Below are positions 1 to 12,100 of a stretch of DNA of 64,000 nucleotides, in pieces. This DNA is from Rhizophagus irregularis. Taxonomy: Eukaryota > Glomeromycota > Glomeromycetes > Glomerales > Glomeraceae. The notes under the pieces were generated by a model that saw only the letters and a list, made by a program, of their open reading frames with translations, was not told where the DNA came from and ran no database searches. The translations under genes were made by a program, and so were the position numbers. The DNA is taken from the NCBI RefSeq assembly GCF_026210795.1, contig NC_089459.1, positions 2,108,001 through 2,172,000 on the forward strand, given 5' to 3'. The first letter of the stretch is position 1, and every line of letters begins with the position of its first letter.

Positions 1-9
1 ATAAATAAT

Positions 10-1132
10 AATATTTTTTAATAAGGGGTTGAACACCCTTGGCTCATTGGTTAGTCTGTGAGTCCCCTCGTGAAGCCTGAGTATGGTGAAGTCGCAGGTT
101 CGATTCTGCTGATCACGGAAATTAAAAGAATTTTACTGCGGACATTACTACCAATAGTGTGAAGGTACAGGGATTAGTGTAGGCTGGACTGCATCATGGT
201 GAATTAGTATGTACCAGTCGGCGACATATTTCAACAAAGGGTCATGGTGTTTTCCTAGCGTTCCCTATGAGGCCATTGGGAAGCCTATTGTCTTGTCTGG
301 ATGGTCACTGCTTGCATACCATCTGGGTGAGCTCTTGTCTTGGTGGTCACTCTGCGATACCACTAAGGGTGTGGTAAACTTTACTGCGAAGGTTTACTTA
401 ATGCTAGATGGTCTTCATACATGGTAAAGTCTCAAGTGCAATGTCTTAGCAGTAGTTTACCTTCTAATAGATTTAGGCTGATTGGAGACGTTCGTAGGCT
501 CACAGGTATATAAGGTTCTAAGGTGAGGTTCGATTCCTCAGTGAATTTGACGTACTGGTGGGTGATCCTTGGGTAACTGGGTTGGTTACTTATAATAAAA
601 GGGGTGATCCCAATACCCTTAGCAGCTTACTGTCCTGGTAGTCAGCTACTATTACTACTGGGGGATTTACAACTATGGTGGGCTAGTATGGTAATCGCGG
701 CCTGTAGTGGGCTTTGAGTGAGGCCATATTAGTAGTCTTAATATTGCAGTACCTCTAAGCCTAACCATCATGGAAGGACTTCTAGATTGTCTGCTCCGTT
801 ATATCTGCCGTACGTGGGTGGTTCGCTCACTTCTGACAGGTGCTAGGGAAGGGGGGGGTATAACTGCGTCAGAAAACCTGCTACACTACGATCCTTGTGT
901 GGGTATAAACTTGGGTTGTCTTCTCAGTATGGTATATAGGGGGTAGGGGGGATGAACATCCGGTTACTTCTAAATAATTAGAGTAGGTTGCTTAGTTATC
1001 TGTTGCTCAACGGTAGGAGTATATTACTGCAACTGGTGTTGTAATGCTCCCTTCACGTAGCTTTGGTGAGCCGGCTATGCTGATGTCTCCTAAAACATAA
1101 AAAAAAAAAAAAAAAAAAAATATTTTTTAATA
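10..1132 (+). mobile_element. Long tRNA-headed SINE-like retroposon with poly(A) and 14 bp target duplication
   Basis: The body (24-1118) is far less AT-rich than its surroundings and ends in about 22 A residues (1099-1120). It is flanked by the perfect 14 bp direct repeat AATATTTTTTAATA at 10-23 and 1119-1132, the footprint of target-primed integration. The 5' end carries a pol III-like A box around 40-54 (TGGCTCATTGGTTAG) and a B box GGTTCGATTC at 97-106, spaced as in a tRNA. A second B box GGTTCGATTCC lies at 527-537, preceded by an A-box-like stretch, so the element may be a fusion of two tRNA-like modules. No long ATG-initiated ORF and no reverse transcriptase is present, so it would depend on a LINE. 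It is long for a SINE (about 1.1 kb). The short open frame at 209-427 has no recognisable product. Confidence 0.75.
40..106 (+). promoter_or_regulatory. tRNA-like internal pol III promoter (A and B boxes) of the SINE-like element
   Basis: TGGCTCATTGG near 40-50 resembles the A-box consensus TRGCNNARYNGG, and GGTTCGATTC at 97-106 matches the B box. Their separation of about 45-50 bases is within the tRNA range. I could not fold a clean cloverleaf around them, so this is a tRNA-derived promoter rather than a working tRNA gene. Confidence 0.6.
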
Positions 1133-4100
1133 TAAAAGTTACTTATTTTTTTTACGTAAAATTGCATATTTATAAATCTATATATAGATTATAATAATTC
1201 ATAATTTTATTTTAAAGAATAAGTAGAAAATTACATAATTTTACATAAAAATGTATGTATAAAATTTCGTAAAAATGAGTATAATTTTTAAAATTTTTAC
1301 ACAATATTTTGCATATTTTTAGCTACTAGTTATTAATTTATAAAATTATGAACAATATGTACAGTTCTATCAATACTTCAATTGGTACAATATAAAATTC
1401 ATTTACAAAAAGTCAGGAAATTTTTTTTCTATCATATTTACAGGAAAAATTACTCAATTGTATGGATCATCAGTTCCCATTTCAAAGATCTGCTCCTTCA
1501 TAATCGTATTACCAAAACATGTTTTAAATTCTCATACAAAAAATACAGATTTTTTTTAGCCTTTATGTTCCATATGAATATAGACATACAAACAATACTC
1601 TTTGTAGTCTCCCTAGATCCATCATTATATTCCGCAATAATGTGGATCAATCTAGAAAAGGTTACAAAAATACAGTACGTTAAACACCATTCCAACGATT
1701 CATCATCTGAATATAAACCAATCAAACCTCACTGACCAAAAAATGCAGTTATCAACATATACAAAAAATGGAGTAATAACGAAATTAAACAGGTTTACAG
1801 CCACCAACAGGATATTACTTACACAACTTCTTATCATCATTATCAGTTTCTAAAATCACATCGATCGGTATCAAGCAACATACTTATGTTAAGGTTTTCA
1901 GCTCTTGGTCTATCAATAAAGCACTACGAAAACTTTATGTAATAAATCACTGATGTTTACACGTTCAATTCTTACCTACACAATCAACCAATTCAAAAGA
2001 TCTTTGACATTTTTCTTTAAAAACCCAACAATTCAACCGAAGACGTCACAAGTAAGCGGAAAACCAAACTTCACTCATACTGCATCAAAAGTGCCAATCA
2101 CATTTTACCATGTGGCAACTGGCAACATCACTCTTAATAAGATCCGTTCAAATAGACGGGTAAAATCCTAAATGGTAATTAGTGTTATTTATGTCATGAC
2201 ATTTCAGACACGAAACATGTGGTAAATTATATAGTTCAGGTAGTATTTAACATTATCTCTGAACACAAACCTATACTCAAACAGCTGATCTTGGAATACA
2301 CAGAATACTATGACATATTTCTTAGATGATAATTTAGCAATGCTTTTTCTCTTCGTACCTAACATTATTAATGAGAAACACAAATTTGTTTGCTCATATA
2401 CCAATTTATTCCCAGTGCTTACTAATCTACTCTATTGATATCTATACAAACATGCACTGGTGCAGCATGTCATTTTATTATTCCCATACAACATTATGCC
2501 CGCCTTGAACACTTTAATATGAAAAGATCACATTGATAAATTCAAGCAATGGGAACGGCAATGTGGTATTACACTTGTTGCAAGAAGCTCTATTGCAAAA
2601 AATAATGTCATTATAAATATAATACTAATTGACACGAGGATCGTAACCGTCCTTGATTTTCTGATAACACTGCAATGCCGGAACTTACCTAGTTAATTAT
2701 TAAGTGTAGAGCGCAGTATTATATTTAGTTTAAATACTTAGAAATTTTTATTTTTTTATTTTGTTTACTGCGTCCGCAATGACGTTAACCCATGTCATTG
2801 AAATTTATTAAGATATTTTAATTGTTTAATTGTTTATTCGTTTATTTGCAGTCACCCATTTTTTCGCACTGGGATCAATGAGTTTGTTTAAATAGAAAAA
2901 TTTAGTATCATAATGTAATACTAAGTAAATTATAGATGGTTTTTGTTTATAATTAGGAATTTAATATGGTAATAATTAGTTAACAAAAAATAATAAAATA
3001 ATACGTATTATAATAATAGAATGATATAAATTATTAATGAATTGACATTTGAGTGTAGAATGAAATTCGGATTAATTAAGGAATTGTGAAAAAAAAATTA
3101 TTAATTAATTTTTTTAGAAGTACTTTCGAAAAAACTTTAATATTATGAAAATACAAATATTTTTATAAATAATTATTTTATTACGTCAATCTTAAACTTA
3201 TAACCAACTTAGGAAAAATATTTGAACAATTAAATGTATTAGAAATATTTAGAATCTGTTCATTTCATTTATTATTACTCTTTTGATACTCATTTTACTC
3301 GATAAATTATTAATTTAACTAAACCATTGAATTAAAATCTTTATTCAAAAATCTGGCAGATATGGATTTGATTATAATAACCTATTATTAAATCAATTAA
3401 TTAATTATAAAATATTGTAAAAATATCAATTTTTTTTGATTTTTATGAATTTGAAAATCAAACAATTATCCAGCGTTCAATTTAATTGAAATAATCTTAA
3501 TCATCTCTCTATCAACGTCGGTCAATTTTCCTACATGTTATATTGATTTTTTAAAAAAATAATAAATATATTTAATATAATATTTTATTTCTTTATTTAA
3601 TAATAAAAAAAAAATTGAAAGAAAAAGAAAAAAAATTTGGGGGAAGAAAAAGGATAAAAAAAGAAATCGGTTTAAAAAAAAGGAAATTTCTGAAAAACAG
3701 GAATCCGAAAAAAAAATTAAGTACCGAAAAAAATTCTGAAAAAAAGGACAATGATTCAGTCCAAAAAGAGTGAAAAAAAAAAATTTTTTTTAAAATAACA
3801 ATACGGTCTAAAAAAAAATTCTGATTACATTAGATTAGTTGATTGGAATGCATACGGATCAAATAGTTTTTGATCATAAATAGATCAGGCGGAGGTATGT
3901 CACGGGTTTTAATTATATGGCATAGTTTACTATTATTAAAATCCTCTTATCAAAATGAATCCAATGATATAAATTTTATTAAAATTGAATTACTGTTTGT
4001 ATTAAAAATAGGGATATGTAGAATAACAAAATTTTGAAAATACTCCTGTAATATACAACTTTTGAAAATTTTTAATATAAACTCTAAGCAAACTTAAATG

Positions 4101-4460
4101 TAAGCTGTATTAGTATTGTTTAAAATCCTATTATTTTCATATATATTCTACAGAAAAGGATTTAAAGAGTATTTACCAAATGTAAAGACCTAAATAATAC
4201 ATCTTAGCAATCATAAATATAATTAAAAAATAGAAGTGTCAAAGTTTTCTATAATTATAAGTGCATATAATCAAATCTATACTGAATATTTTAGGATTTA
4301 AAATGTTTAACCAAAATCTAATTTAAAAAAAGAAAATAAACCTAATTTATTCAGAAATATAAGCTGTATGATTATTGCTACATAATTATTTATATGAACA
4401 GTTTATTTAATTATAAAATTATAAGATATATTTATATTAAAAATCTGATATACTAGAAAA
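1133..4460. other. AT-rich intergenic DNA, no recognised gene
   Basis: The part at about 1380-2700 is less AT-rich and has open frames on both strands (for example 1382-1735 plus, 1498-1725 and 2204-2404 minus), but none shows a family motif or a convincing exon structure. It may be a decayed gene or transposon. 3590-3800 is purine-rich, with repeated short GAAAAAA runs. Nothing else was recognised. Confidence 0.5.
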
Positions 4461-5675
4461 TTTTGTAGTAAAGCTCCGAACGGTTCGGGCTAAACCGGGG
4501 AACCGATCCGAAACTGGCTCAAAAATCGGTTCGGTTCAGTTCGGGTATTAGAACCGAAAAACTGGCAGTTCGGTTCGGTTTAATCCGATTTTTTATAAAA
4601 ATGCGAAAAATCGAATAGCCGGCCATCTAGTGATCGTACAAAGTCGAGCCATATATCATTGGATTCCTCTCGACGAGACGCGTCGAATGGTGGTAAGATC
4701 ATGTCTCTAGCATCGATAGATCACACGTTAACCCACGCTAAATGATTTATCAATAATTGGAATTAGTAAGCTATCTATCGGTGCTAGAGACATGATCTTA
4801 GCACCATTCGACGCGTCTCAGTGAGATGAATCCAATGAATATAAATTCGTTCGTGTACGACCACTAGATGGCGAATAATATCAAGTTTCGCATTTTTTTA
4901 AAATTTTCGAGCGTTAAAAATTAAAAATTCCGATACATGAATTTATTCGTCGTCCAATGGTCGTACAAATATGAATTAGGACTCATTGGATTCGTCTCGA
5001 TGAGACGAGTCGAATGGTGGTGAGATCATGTCTCTAGCATCAATAGATCGTAAGTTAATTCACGCTAAATAATTTATAAAAAATTGGCATTAGCAAGCTA
5101 TCTATCGATGCTAGAGACGTGATCTTACCACCATTCGACTCGTCTCATCGAGACGAATCCAATGAGCCCTAATTCATATTTGTACGACCATTGGACGACG
5201 AATAAATTCATGTATCGGAATTTTTAATTTTTAACGCTCGAAAATTTTAAAAAAATGCGAAACTTGATATTATTCGCCATCTAGTGGTCGTAGACGAACG
5301 AATTTATATTCATTGGATTCGTCTCACTGAGATGCGTCGAATGGTGCTAAGATCATGTCTCTAGCACCGATAGATAGCTTGCTAATTCCAATTATTGATA
5401 AATCATTTAGCGTAGGTTAACGTGTGATCTATCGATGCTAGAGACATGATCTTACCACAATTCGACGCGTCTCGTCGAGACGAATCCAATGATATATGGC
5501 TCGACTTTATACGATCACTAGATGGACGGCTATTCGATTTTTCGCATTTTTATAAAAATCGGATTAAACTGAACCGAACCGCCGGCTTTTCGGTTCGGTT
5601 CTTACGGATTTCGGCTCTAATCCGAACCGTCTATAATCCGGACCAAACCGACCCGTTCAGAGCTTTATTTTGTAG
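4461..5675. mobile_element. hAT-like non-autonomous foldback element, near-complete 1.2 kb palindrome
   Basis: The element at 4469-5667 starts TAAAGCTC and ends GAGCTTTA, and is flanked by the perfect 8 bp duplication TTTTGTAG at 4461-4468 and 5668-5675. An 8 bp duplication is typical of hAT elements. The whole sequence reads as a palindrome centred near 5068: each left-arm motif recurs inverted at the mirrored distance. Three smaller palindromes are nested in it (about 4660-4845, 4983-5165 and 5310-5492), each made of CCAATGA/TCGTCTC/CTAGAGACATGATCTTA arms around a short AT loop. The outermost ~150 bp on each side carry repeated CGGTTCGGTT/AACCGAACCG motifs. There is no transposase, so it needs help from a relative. 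Open frames inside it are by-products. Confidence 0.85.
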
Positions 5676-5736
5676 GCTAATTTATTTTTAAAATTGAATT
5701 GTTTGGTCAATATTAGTCTAATCACTATAAAATTAC

Positions 5737-6178
5737 TACAGTGCATACAACTTAGTCCCAGCAATTAAATTTGATGAAATTTAAATCACTACTATTCATT
5801 CAAAAAAAAAGATAAACATAAAGTATAAATGTACAATGATAAATCAGATTAAGCTTAATTAAACTATGTTTTTAAATTTTCTATAAAGTATTTTTTAATA
5901 AAGTAGTAGCAATTCAAAGTTGAAATATTTTACTATTAAATTAAATATTTGGCCATTTTATTCTGATCAGAATTACATATAATTCTGGCCAAATTACTTT
6001 CATTTAATTATTAACTATGTAAATTTGGCTAAAATTATGTATAATTCTGGCTAGAATTAAGAATTATAACTTAAATTAAATAAATCTGACCAATAAAATT
6101 ACAGGATTAAGTATTACATAATATAAAAAATTTGGCCACTTAAAATTTTTTTGTTGGGACTAGGTTGTATGCACTGTA
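5737..6178. mobile_element. Tc1/mariner-type MITE, 438 bp
   Basis: The termini CAGTGCATACAAC (from 5739) and GTTGTATGCACTG (to 6176) are inverted repeats extending about 28 bp with few mismatches (…TAGTCCCA… versus …TGGGACTA…). They are flanked by TA on both sides (5737-5738, 6177-6178), the Tc1/mariner target. The interior is AT-rich and carries repeated TGGCCA/TTCTGG-type motifs but no coding potential. It lies only about 60 bp from the hAT-like foldback element. Confidence 0.8.
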
Positions 6179-6334
6179 TCATTTAATTCCTTTCAATAAG
6201 ATAAATCCAATAAACTAAAGAACATTAAATTCTGATCATTAAATTCTGGAATAATTATATTTTAATAAATATTTTTTATAATTACATATGTATATAATTT
6301 TTAAAAACAGATATAATAGTATTATAAGTAGTTT

Positions 6335-6511
6335 ATAACTATAAATGATTTCCTTCAGGAGGGGCAGTATATTGATAATGTTTAAAACTTATTTAGAATA
6401 CTTTATTTTATTTTAATTTTGTAAATATATTGTATTACTTTAACATAATTATCAATAAACATGATCGCGCCTTTACATAGAAAAAAAAAAAAAAAATAAC
6501 TATAAATGATA
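6335..6511 (+). mobile_element. 5'-truncated retroposed mRNA end (processed retrocopy)
   Basis: A 147 bp segment (6350-6496) ends in a run of 16-17 A residues (from 6481) and is bounded by the perfect 15 bp direct repeat ATAACTATAAATGAT at 6335-6349 and 6497-6511. AATAAA at 6454-6459 sits 21 bases before the A tract, the normal spacing of a polyadenylation signal. This is the structure of a cellular transcript end copied by LINE machinery. The source gene was not identified. Confidence 0.75.
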
Positions 6512-6840
6512 GATTTTATATATGAAAATTTGATTCAACTAAGGTGACTATATAAAGTAATATGACTATAATGGAGGTGATTATATCCTATCTAATTTTT
6601 CATTTCTTTAAATTTAATATATAAAAAATGATATATTATTTCCAAAAAAAAAAATAATGTAATTTTTGATAAAAAAAGTTTTTTTTTAAAACAAAATTTA
6701 ATATACAAGCTTTATATAATTTTCAAAATTATAATTTATAATTTTACTTATTTTACAAATTTACTTAATACTTTAAAAAAGGCTATAAATAGCATTTTTA
6801 ATATTTTAACAATTTATAATTTAGGGATAAAAAATATTGA
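6512..6840. other. AT-rich spacer
   Basis: I see no gene or repeat structure here; it is mainly A/T homopolymer runs. Confidence 0.5.
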
Positions 6841-6841
6841 A

Positions 6842-8320
6842 TTGGCACGCAGTAAATTTTACAATCTTTTAAACTGCTAATTAAGCATTTAAGTAGATAT
6901 GAAAAATGGAAATTTGATATCATTATATCATTAACATTTAAAGAATTCATTTACGATAATATAAGAAATAAGGTAACCGATGTTTGGGTCATGAGGCCCA
7001 TACATCATACCACGGTAGGTCAGGTGGCATAATCAAAGTCTGAAAATATGTAAATCACATGACTTGTGCGATATCATATGACCCAATTCTAACTTATTTA
7101 GTTTTTAGTTCTAGTAAAGTATTTGATGGAAATCATTAAAGTATTTTCATTTCCTATTTATCGAATTAATAGTTCATATTTTACAAAAAAAAGTTATAAA
7201 TTGAACGGTTTTACCCTTTCCCTTTTACCAAAAATTTTCTTTTCACACCTTCCTGTGGATTTAGAAGTTTGAAAAATTTTTTAATTCGTTATTTATAATT
7301 TGTATATCTTTTTAAGTAACATTTATTCATCACATATAAATGACATTTAATATTTAAATTTTATTTTATCTTGATTATTTCATCTTATTTATTTTATTAT
7401 TTTGTATTTATTCGATTATGTATTTATTCGATTATTTAATTTTTTAATAATGTTGTTCTTACATCATATATTTAGTTCGGAGAACAACGATTCGAAATAT
7501 TTTATGATTGTCTTCAACAAAAAAAATCAATAATATTGTATATATTTATTATTTTTCAGCTCCCCAACATATTTGATTAGCGGTAAGATTATTTTTTTAT
7601 ATTTATTTATTTTTAAACCTGCAACACTAATATTTATTGTTCTATTTCATAACGTAAATTTTGTTAACCTAAAATAGTTCATTTTTATTAACACGTTTGA
7701 ACGAGTTAATTTAATAATTTATGCATTATACTTTTTTATATTATTTTTTTAGTTAAGATCTGATTTTAACAAAGTTTGTGAACCGTTAAGGTCCTCCTTC
7801 CTTCTCAGTGATTCCTCTCAGGTTTATCAAAATTTTTTATTTCGTATAGATATAAAAAGGATGAAAAATCTCTTGATTTCATTACTTATAAAAAATTTTT
7901 TATTTTCTTTTTAAAAAAAATAAAAAAATTGGAAAAATTGGCCAAAATACCCCCCTCCCCCCCCCGAAAATTCCAAAAAATCAAAAAATCAAAAAAATTC
8001 GAATCAATTTCTGCACATAAAAACAACATTAGGCCTCCATACCCCAGTTATAACGGCTCAAGATCTCATTCTAACAGACATTTCATCTAATAAAGTAGAA
8101 TTGGTGAGAATTCCTAATGCTTTTATAGCTTATAAGATGGCATTGGTTAGACAATTAAAATCACAAAAAGTAGCATGTCACCAATCGAACGTTTCATTGT
8201 ATTTATGGGCCGAAGAACCTGAAGATGTTAAAAATACTTATCAAAAGTTATCCTACAGCCAAATAGGATCATGCTTTTTTCATCGTGCTGATATTTTTTT
8301 ATTAAGTTATAAATAAACTA
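6842..8320 (+). repeat. Degenerate copy of the HMG-gene segment found at 16920-18930
   Basis: From GGCACGCAGTAAATTTTACA at the left end, the segment follows the leader of the intact HMG gene: the GGTCATGAGGCCCATACATC block near 7000, the TCATATGACCCAATTC block near 7070, the ACACCTTCCTG block near 7240, and the HMG coding start near 8010. About 200 bp present at 17145-17340 in the intact copy are missing here. It is therefore a diverged segmental duplication in direct orientation about 10 kb away. Confidence 0.8.
8009..8316 (+). pseudogene. Broken MATA-HMG gene copy
   Basis: This is the duplicate of the intact HMG gene at 18620. The start codon and about a dozen bases around it are deleted (here the leader runs straight into the fifth codon region), and about 9 bases are lost in the middle of the box between the VSS and RLWAEE-equivalent positions. 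The frame then diverges after about KNTYQK, ending at a stop at 8314-8316 with an unrelated tail. The HMG core PNAFIAYKMALVRQL and WAEEPEDVKNTY is still readable. The C-terminal half of the intact protein is absent. No function is expected. Confidence 0.8.
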
Positions 8321-8349
8321 CAATAGCATAATTATTATTGATATTTTTT

Positions 8350-8450
8350 CAAATACTAAATACCATGTACTAAATATCATACTAAATATCATAAATATCA
8401 TAGTAATATCATGTACTAAATATCATGTACTAAATATTATACCGCAAATA
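8350..8450. repeat. Short tandem repeat of TACTAAATATCATG-like units
   Basis: About seven imperfect copies of a 9-14 bp unit based on TACTAAATATCAT lie immediately after the HMG pseudogene. Confidence 0.6.
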
Positions 8451-8515
8451 TAGATACTATTTTAATTTATAATAAATTTGCTATGATAAATTAACCTTTC
8501 CTTTAAGCTTGGAAA

Positions 8516-9106
8516 TTAAACCACAATTAATAACTCTTTAAATTGATCAATATTCATTGAAATTTCTAATTGTTGATTTATGTCAGTTAAATCTAATGGC
8601 TTTTTAGAGAATTTTTGTTGATTTTCGTAAAATACTAAAAAAATAAATTAGACAAATTAATAAGTTACAAAATAAAACATATTAATAAATAAAATATTAC
8701 CTTCTTCTGCAGTTTTAATATTATTATTTTCTTTTCCAATTACTTGTTCATTATATGAATCTTGACCATTTAATATATCTGGTACTTTCGCCTTATCTAA
8801 TAAATAAAAATCAGATATTTAGTATATTTAGTTAAAATATAATTACGATTTCATAATTTCGGATTTCGGATTTGCCAATTGAATTTTGGAAACAACTATA
8901 ATTATCATAACTATTGTTCAGAACTTTTCTTAGATTTTCCTATATTTTTTATTGTCTTTATAAGTGCTTTAGTATTTTCCTTATTTTCCTCCATTATTGT
9001 GACAAGATTGTCATTTAGATTGGAAATTGTTTTTAGTATAAGCAGATGTTCTGTTAATCGTAGCCTTTTTTATTCCAATTTTGTACAATCCTTTAGTAAA
9101 TAATTT
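8516..9106 (-). pseudogene. 3' part of an unrecognised spliced gene, probably decayed
   Basis: The last two exons read cleanly on the minus strand: 8796-8701 and 8634-8516. They are joined by an intron with GTAATA donor and TTTTTTTAG acceptor, keep one frame, and end in TAA at 8518-8516. The encoded tail is polar (KAKVPDILNGQDSYNE … NQQLEISMNIDQFKELLIVV). An upstream exon around 9100-8905 encodes a coiled-coil-like stretch (LTEHLLILKTISNLNDNLV), but it contains a stop near its start and lacks a proper donor at its end. Further upstream (to about 9760) only fragments remain. I do not recognise the family; the broken donor and stops suggest a pseudogene. Confidence 0.45.
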
Positions 9107-9916
9107 GATTCAGATAATCTTTAACATTAATTTCAATAAATATTATTATCTATCAATTTTTCTTACATTCCATTCCAAGTATCTGAAGTAAAATACTAAT
9201 GAACATGCACATGGCACTTTTATACATATTTATTTTATGTTTGACCAGTTTTTCACACTCCATAATTAATTGCTATAGAATGAAAGTTTAAATTCTGTCA
9301 TTTATTTAACAAATCTTCCCAAGATGTTTCTTGTCATACCAAAGTTTTGTTAGTATAATATCCACAGTTATTTGAATTTTGAATCAGTAATAACTCTTAA
9401 AAGGATTCTCTTTATAGCATCATAACATATTTTTCATTGCTTAGATCATCCACAATAAGTTTTGTAACAAAATAGAAATCGCAAGTAAACTTTCTTCCAT
9501 CTCTAGTTACCATGTTTCTTTTACAATAAATTTTAAGATGATCTTCTCAATCTAAAAAATCAAGATTAAACTGGTGAAATAAGAATATTGGTAGAACAAA
9601 TAGTTTTTCTACATTTGTACTCATCCAAATTCTAGTAATATTTACAGTTACCAAAATCACAAATAACAAATGCTTTATCTTTTTCTGCTTCTAAAAAGTT
9701 AACTATCAGACAAAATAATTGCTTTAGTTTTGGACTTAAACAATTCAAAAGAATTTAGAAGCCCAAGCAAGATTAGACTACCAATTAAATTCCTTTAACT
9801 ATAATAAAATATGAAATAGATTGGGCGCAGGAATATTATACTTTTAATATTACAGGGTATTATTTAAGCATAACAATTTTTTAATTATATAGATTTATCA
9901 CACTCTCTGTAAACTC

Positions 9917-10275
9917 AATTCCCTATAAAAAAAAATTTTACTTAAAATATATTTAAAATATATTTAATTTTCTTTAAAATATACTTAATTTTCTTATTTT
10001 ATACTTAAAATATACTGAAAATTGAATTTTCGCAAAATTTGAATTAAATTGTATTTAATATATACTTAAAATATATTTAATTTACATTTAAAATTTGCCC
10101 ATTTCAGTATATTTTAAGGATATTTAAAATAAGAATATTTTAAATATATTATTATATACTTAAATTATACTTAAATGATATTTAATTTTTGCCTATTTCA
10201 ATATATTTTAAGTATAAAATAAAATTTTAAGTTTATTTTAAGTATATTTTAGCAAAAATATTTTTTATAGAGATT
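9917..10275. mobile_element. Possible AT-rich MITE with inverted ends
   Basis: Left end CCCTATAAAAA followed by ATTTTACTTAAAATATA mirrors the right end TATATTTTAGCAAAAAT followed by TTTTTATAGAGA. The interior repeats TTAAAATATATTTAA and ATACTTAAA motifs on both strands, so the whole unit can fold back. No clear target duplication was found. Confidence 0.4.
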
Positions 10276-12100
10276 GTAAAAATAGATATTCAAAAAAATA
10301 ATTTTTATCATGAACCTATATAACCTGGTCTTCATAGTAAAATACAGTTCCTTTAAATCTTCTGGGCTCTTTATACTCTACATTATACTGTTTGAAGGTT
10401 TAAGAAAGTTTGAGAGTTTTTGAGAGAGTTTAAGGTATAAACTCTTGATTAATAGCTTATTATCATAATAAAATAGAAAAAATCAATAAAAGAAATATGC
10501 AGAAAAAATGATAGGTAAATTAATGTTACGTTTTTGTGAAAGCTCAGTAATGCTAAACTCACATATACAACTTTTTTTTTTACTCTAACTAAACTGACTA
10601 CCTAGGTCATTATTGTATTATTTTCTCTGAGTAAACTCGTTTAAAAGAAACTGACATATTGCAGTTTGACAGGAGAAAAATTACACAAATAATATATAAA
10701 TGATATGAATGAAAATTTTTTTCAGTTATGGCTATGCATTTGCAAGGAAATGACTTAGGGTATATAAAGCTAATATATATTTTTTTTTATTCAGAAATTT
10801 GAAGACCTTATTAGACGAAGAAACCTCTTTTTCTAAAATATTAAATAATCAAATTACTCTTTTTGCTTATCTTTCTCATTGATAATTCATGCTTCCTATT
10901 TTCTCTTCTTTTATTAACTATACTATTATCATAAACTTTCAGTGAATTTTACTAAAGTTAATATTATTAATTTATTTTTAACTTTGCATACGGCCTTTGA
11001 ATATGATGATTGAAACCTTGTTGTGATATCTATTATGTTTACTAGTATCAAAATAGCCAAAATGTATATGGTTATACTTCTGTTACTTAGAGAAATTATT
11101 TTCAAAATGTATGAAATAGTTATTTTAATGTGATATGAAATATTGTATTAGTATATAGATACTAAACTTCTGGTAAAGAAGTGAACAATATTTTCAAAAT
11201 AATGATATCTAATGTTAATGATGATCAAGTTTCTTCTTTTGCAAATGAAATCAGAAACTGATATCTAGATAATTTTTAAGATATAGATTTGAACGTGGCT
11301 TTATATAGGGTTGAGTTAATAGGTGATAATGTTGTAACCTAAACTTTAAGAAACAATAATATATTTGAAGTAAATGGTGCAATAAAAATGGAATTACAAG
11401 ATACAATTTTTAGTCATTTTTCCAGACAACCCTAATGTATCTATTCTGGTAAAAAAGGAATTAATATTATTGTATATAATGTAACAGTAATATATCACAA
11501 ATTTATTGTTGTATTAGTTGTTGCTCTGGTAACGATTTATTTTTTTAATAAAATATATATTATGTTCTTGTTATAAATCTTGATAAATGCCACATGTAAT
11601 GTGTAATAAATATTCTTTAAAACATAATTTCAATAAAAATAAATATAGGAATTTAAAGTCCTTTATTATACAAATATTTTTAAAATTAAAATTGATTATT
11701 GTATCTTACTAATAAAATTTCAAATATTATTAGAAAATAAAAACAATTTAAATTTGCAATTTTATTAAATAATTATCATATAGTAAATAGAAAAATTCAT
11801 ATAATTAATTTTTTTTTTATAATGCATAAATACCATATTTTTCCAAAATTAGTTACCTCTTTTTTACAAGAATTTTGATTAAAAAACTTGGAAAGGTGCT
11901 TAATTTTGAAGGTTTTTTTACTAGTATTTTATATAAAAATCTTTTTATCAAAGTTTGAAAAGTTGGTAGAGAATGCTTAATTTTAGGGGGGTAATTAATT
12001 TTAGAAAAATACAGTATATAACTATATATATTATTCTTTATTTTACTTTAGATAATAAAAAGCTAAAGACAACTAAAAAAATTTTATTGTTAACTGTATA
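10276..12100. other. AT-rich intergenic DNA
   Basis: There is no convincing ORF, tRNA or paired terminal repeat in this stretch. Confidence 0.5.

Noticed and set aside
209..427. Open frame of 72 codons inside the SINE-like element
   Set aside because: It is non-coding in composition, has no motif and lies within a tRNA-headed retroposon.
1382..1735. 117-codon frame with FKFSYKKYRF, superficially like FFNFSYKRYRF in the insertion at 59772
   Set aside because: The likeness covers about a dozen residues with no shared flanks at the DNA level; it is probably chance in AT-rich sequence.
5446..5691. Open frame at the right end of the foldback element
   Set aside because: It lies almost wholly inside the inverted repeat and crosses the element border.
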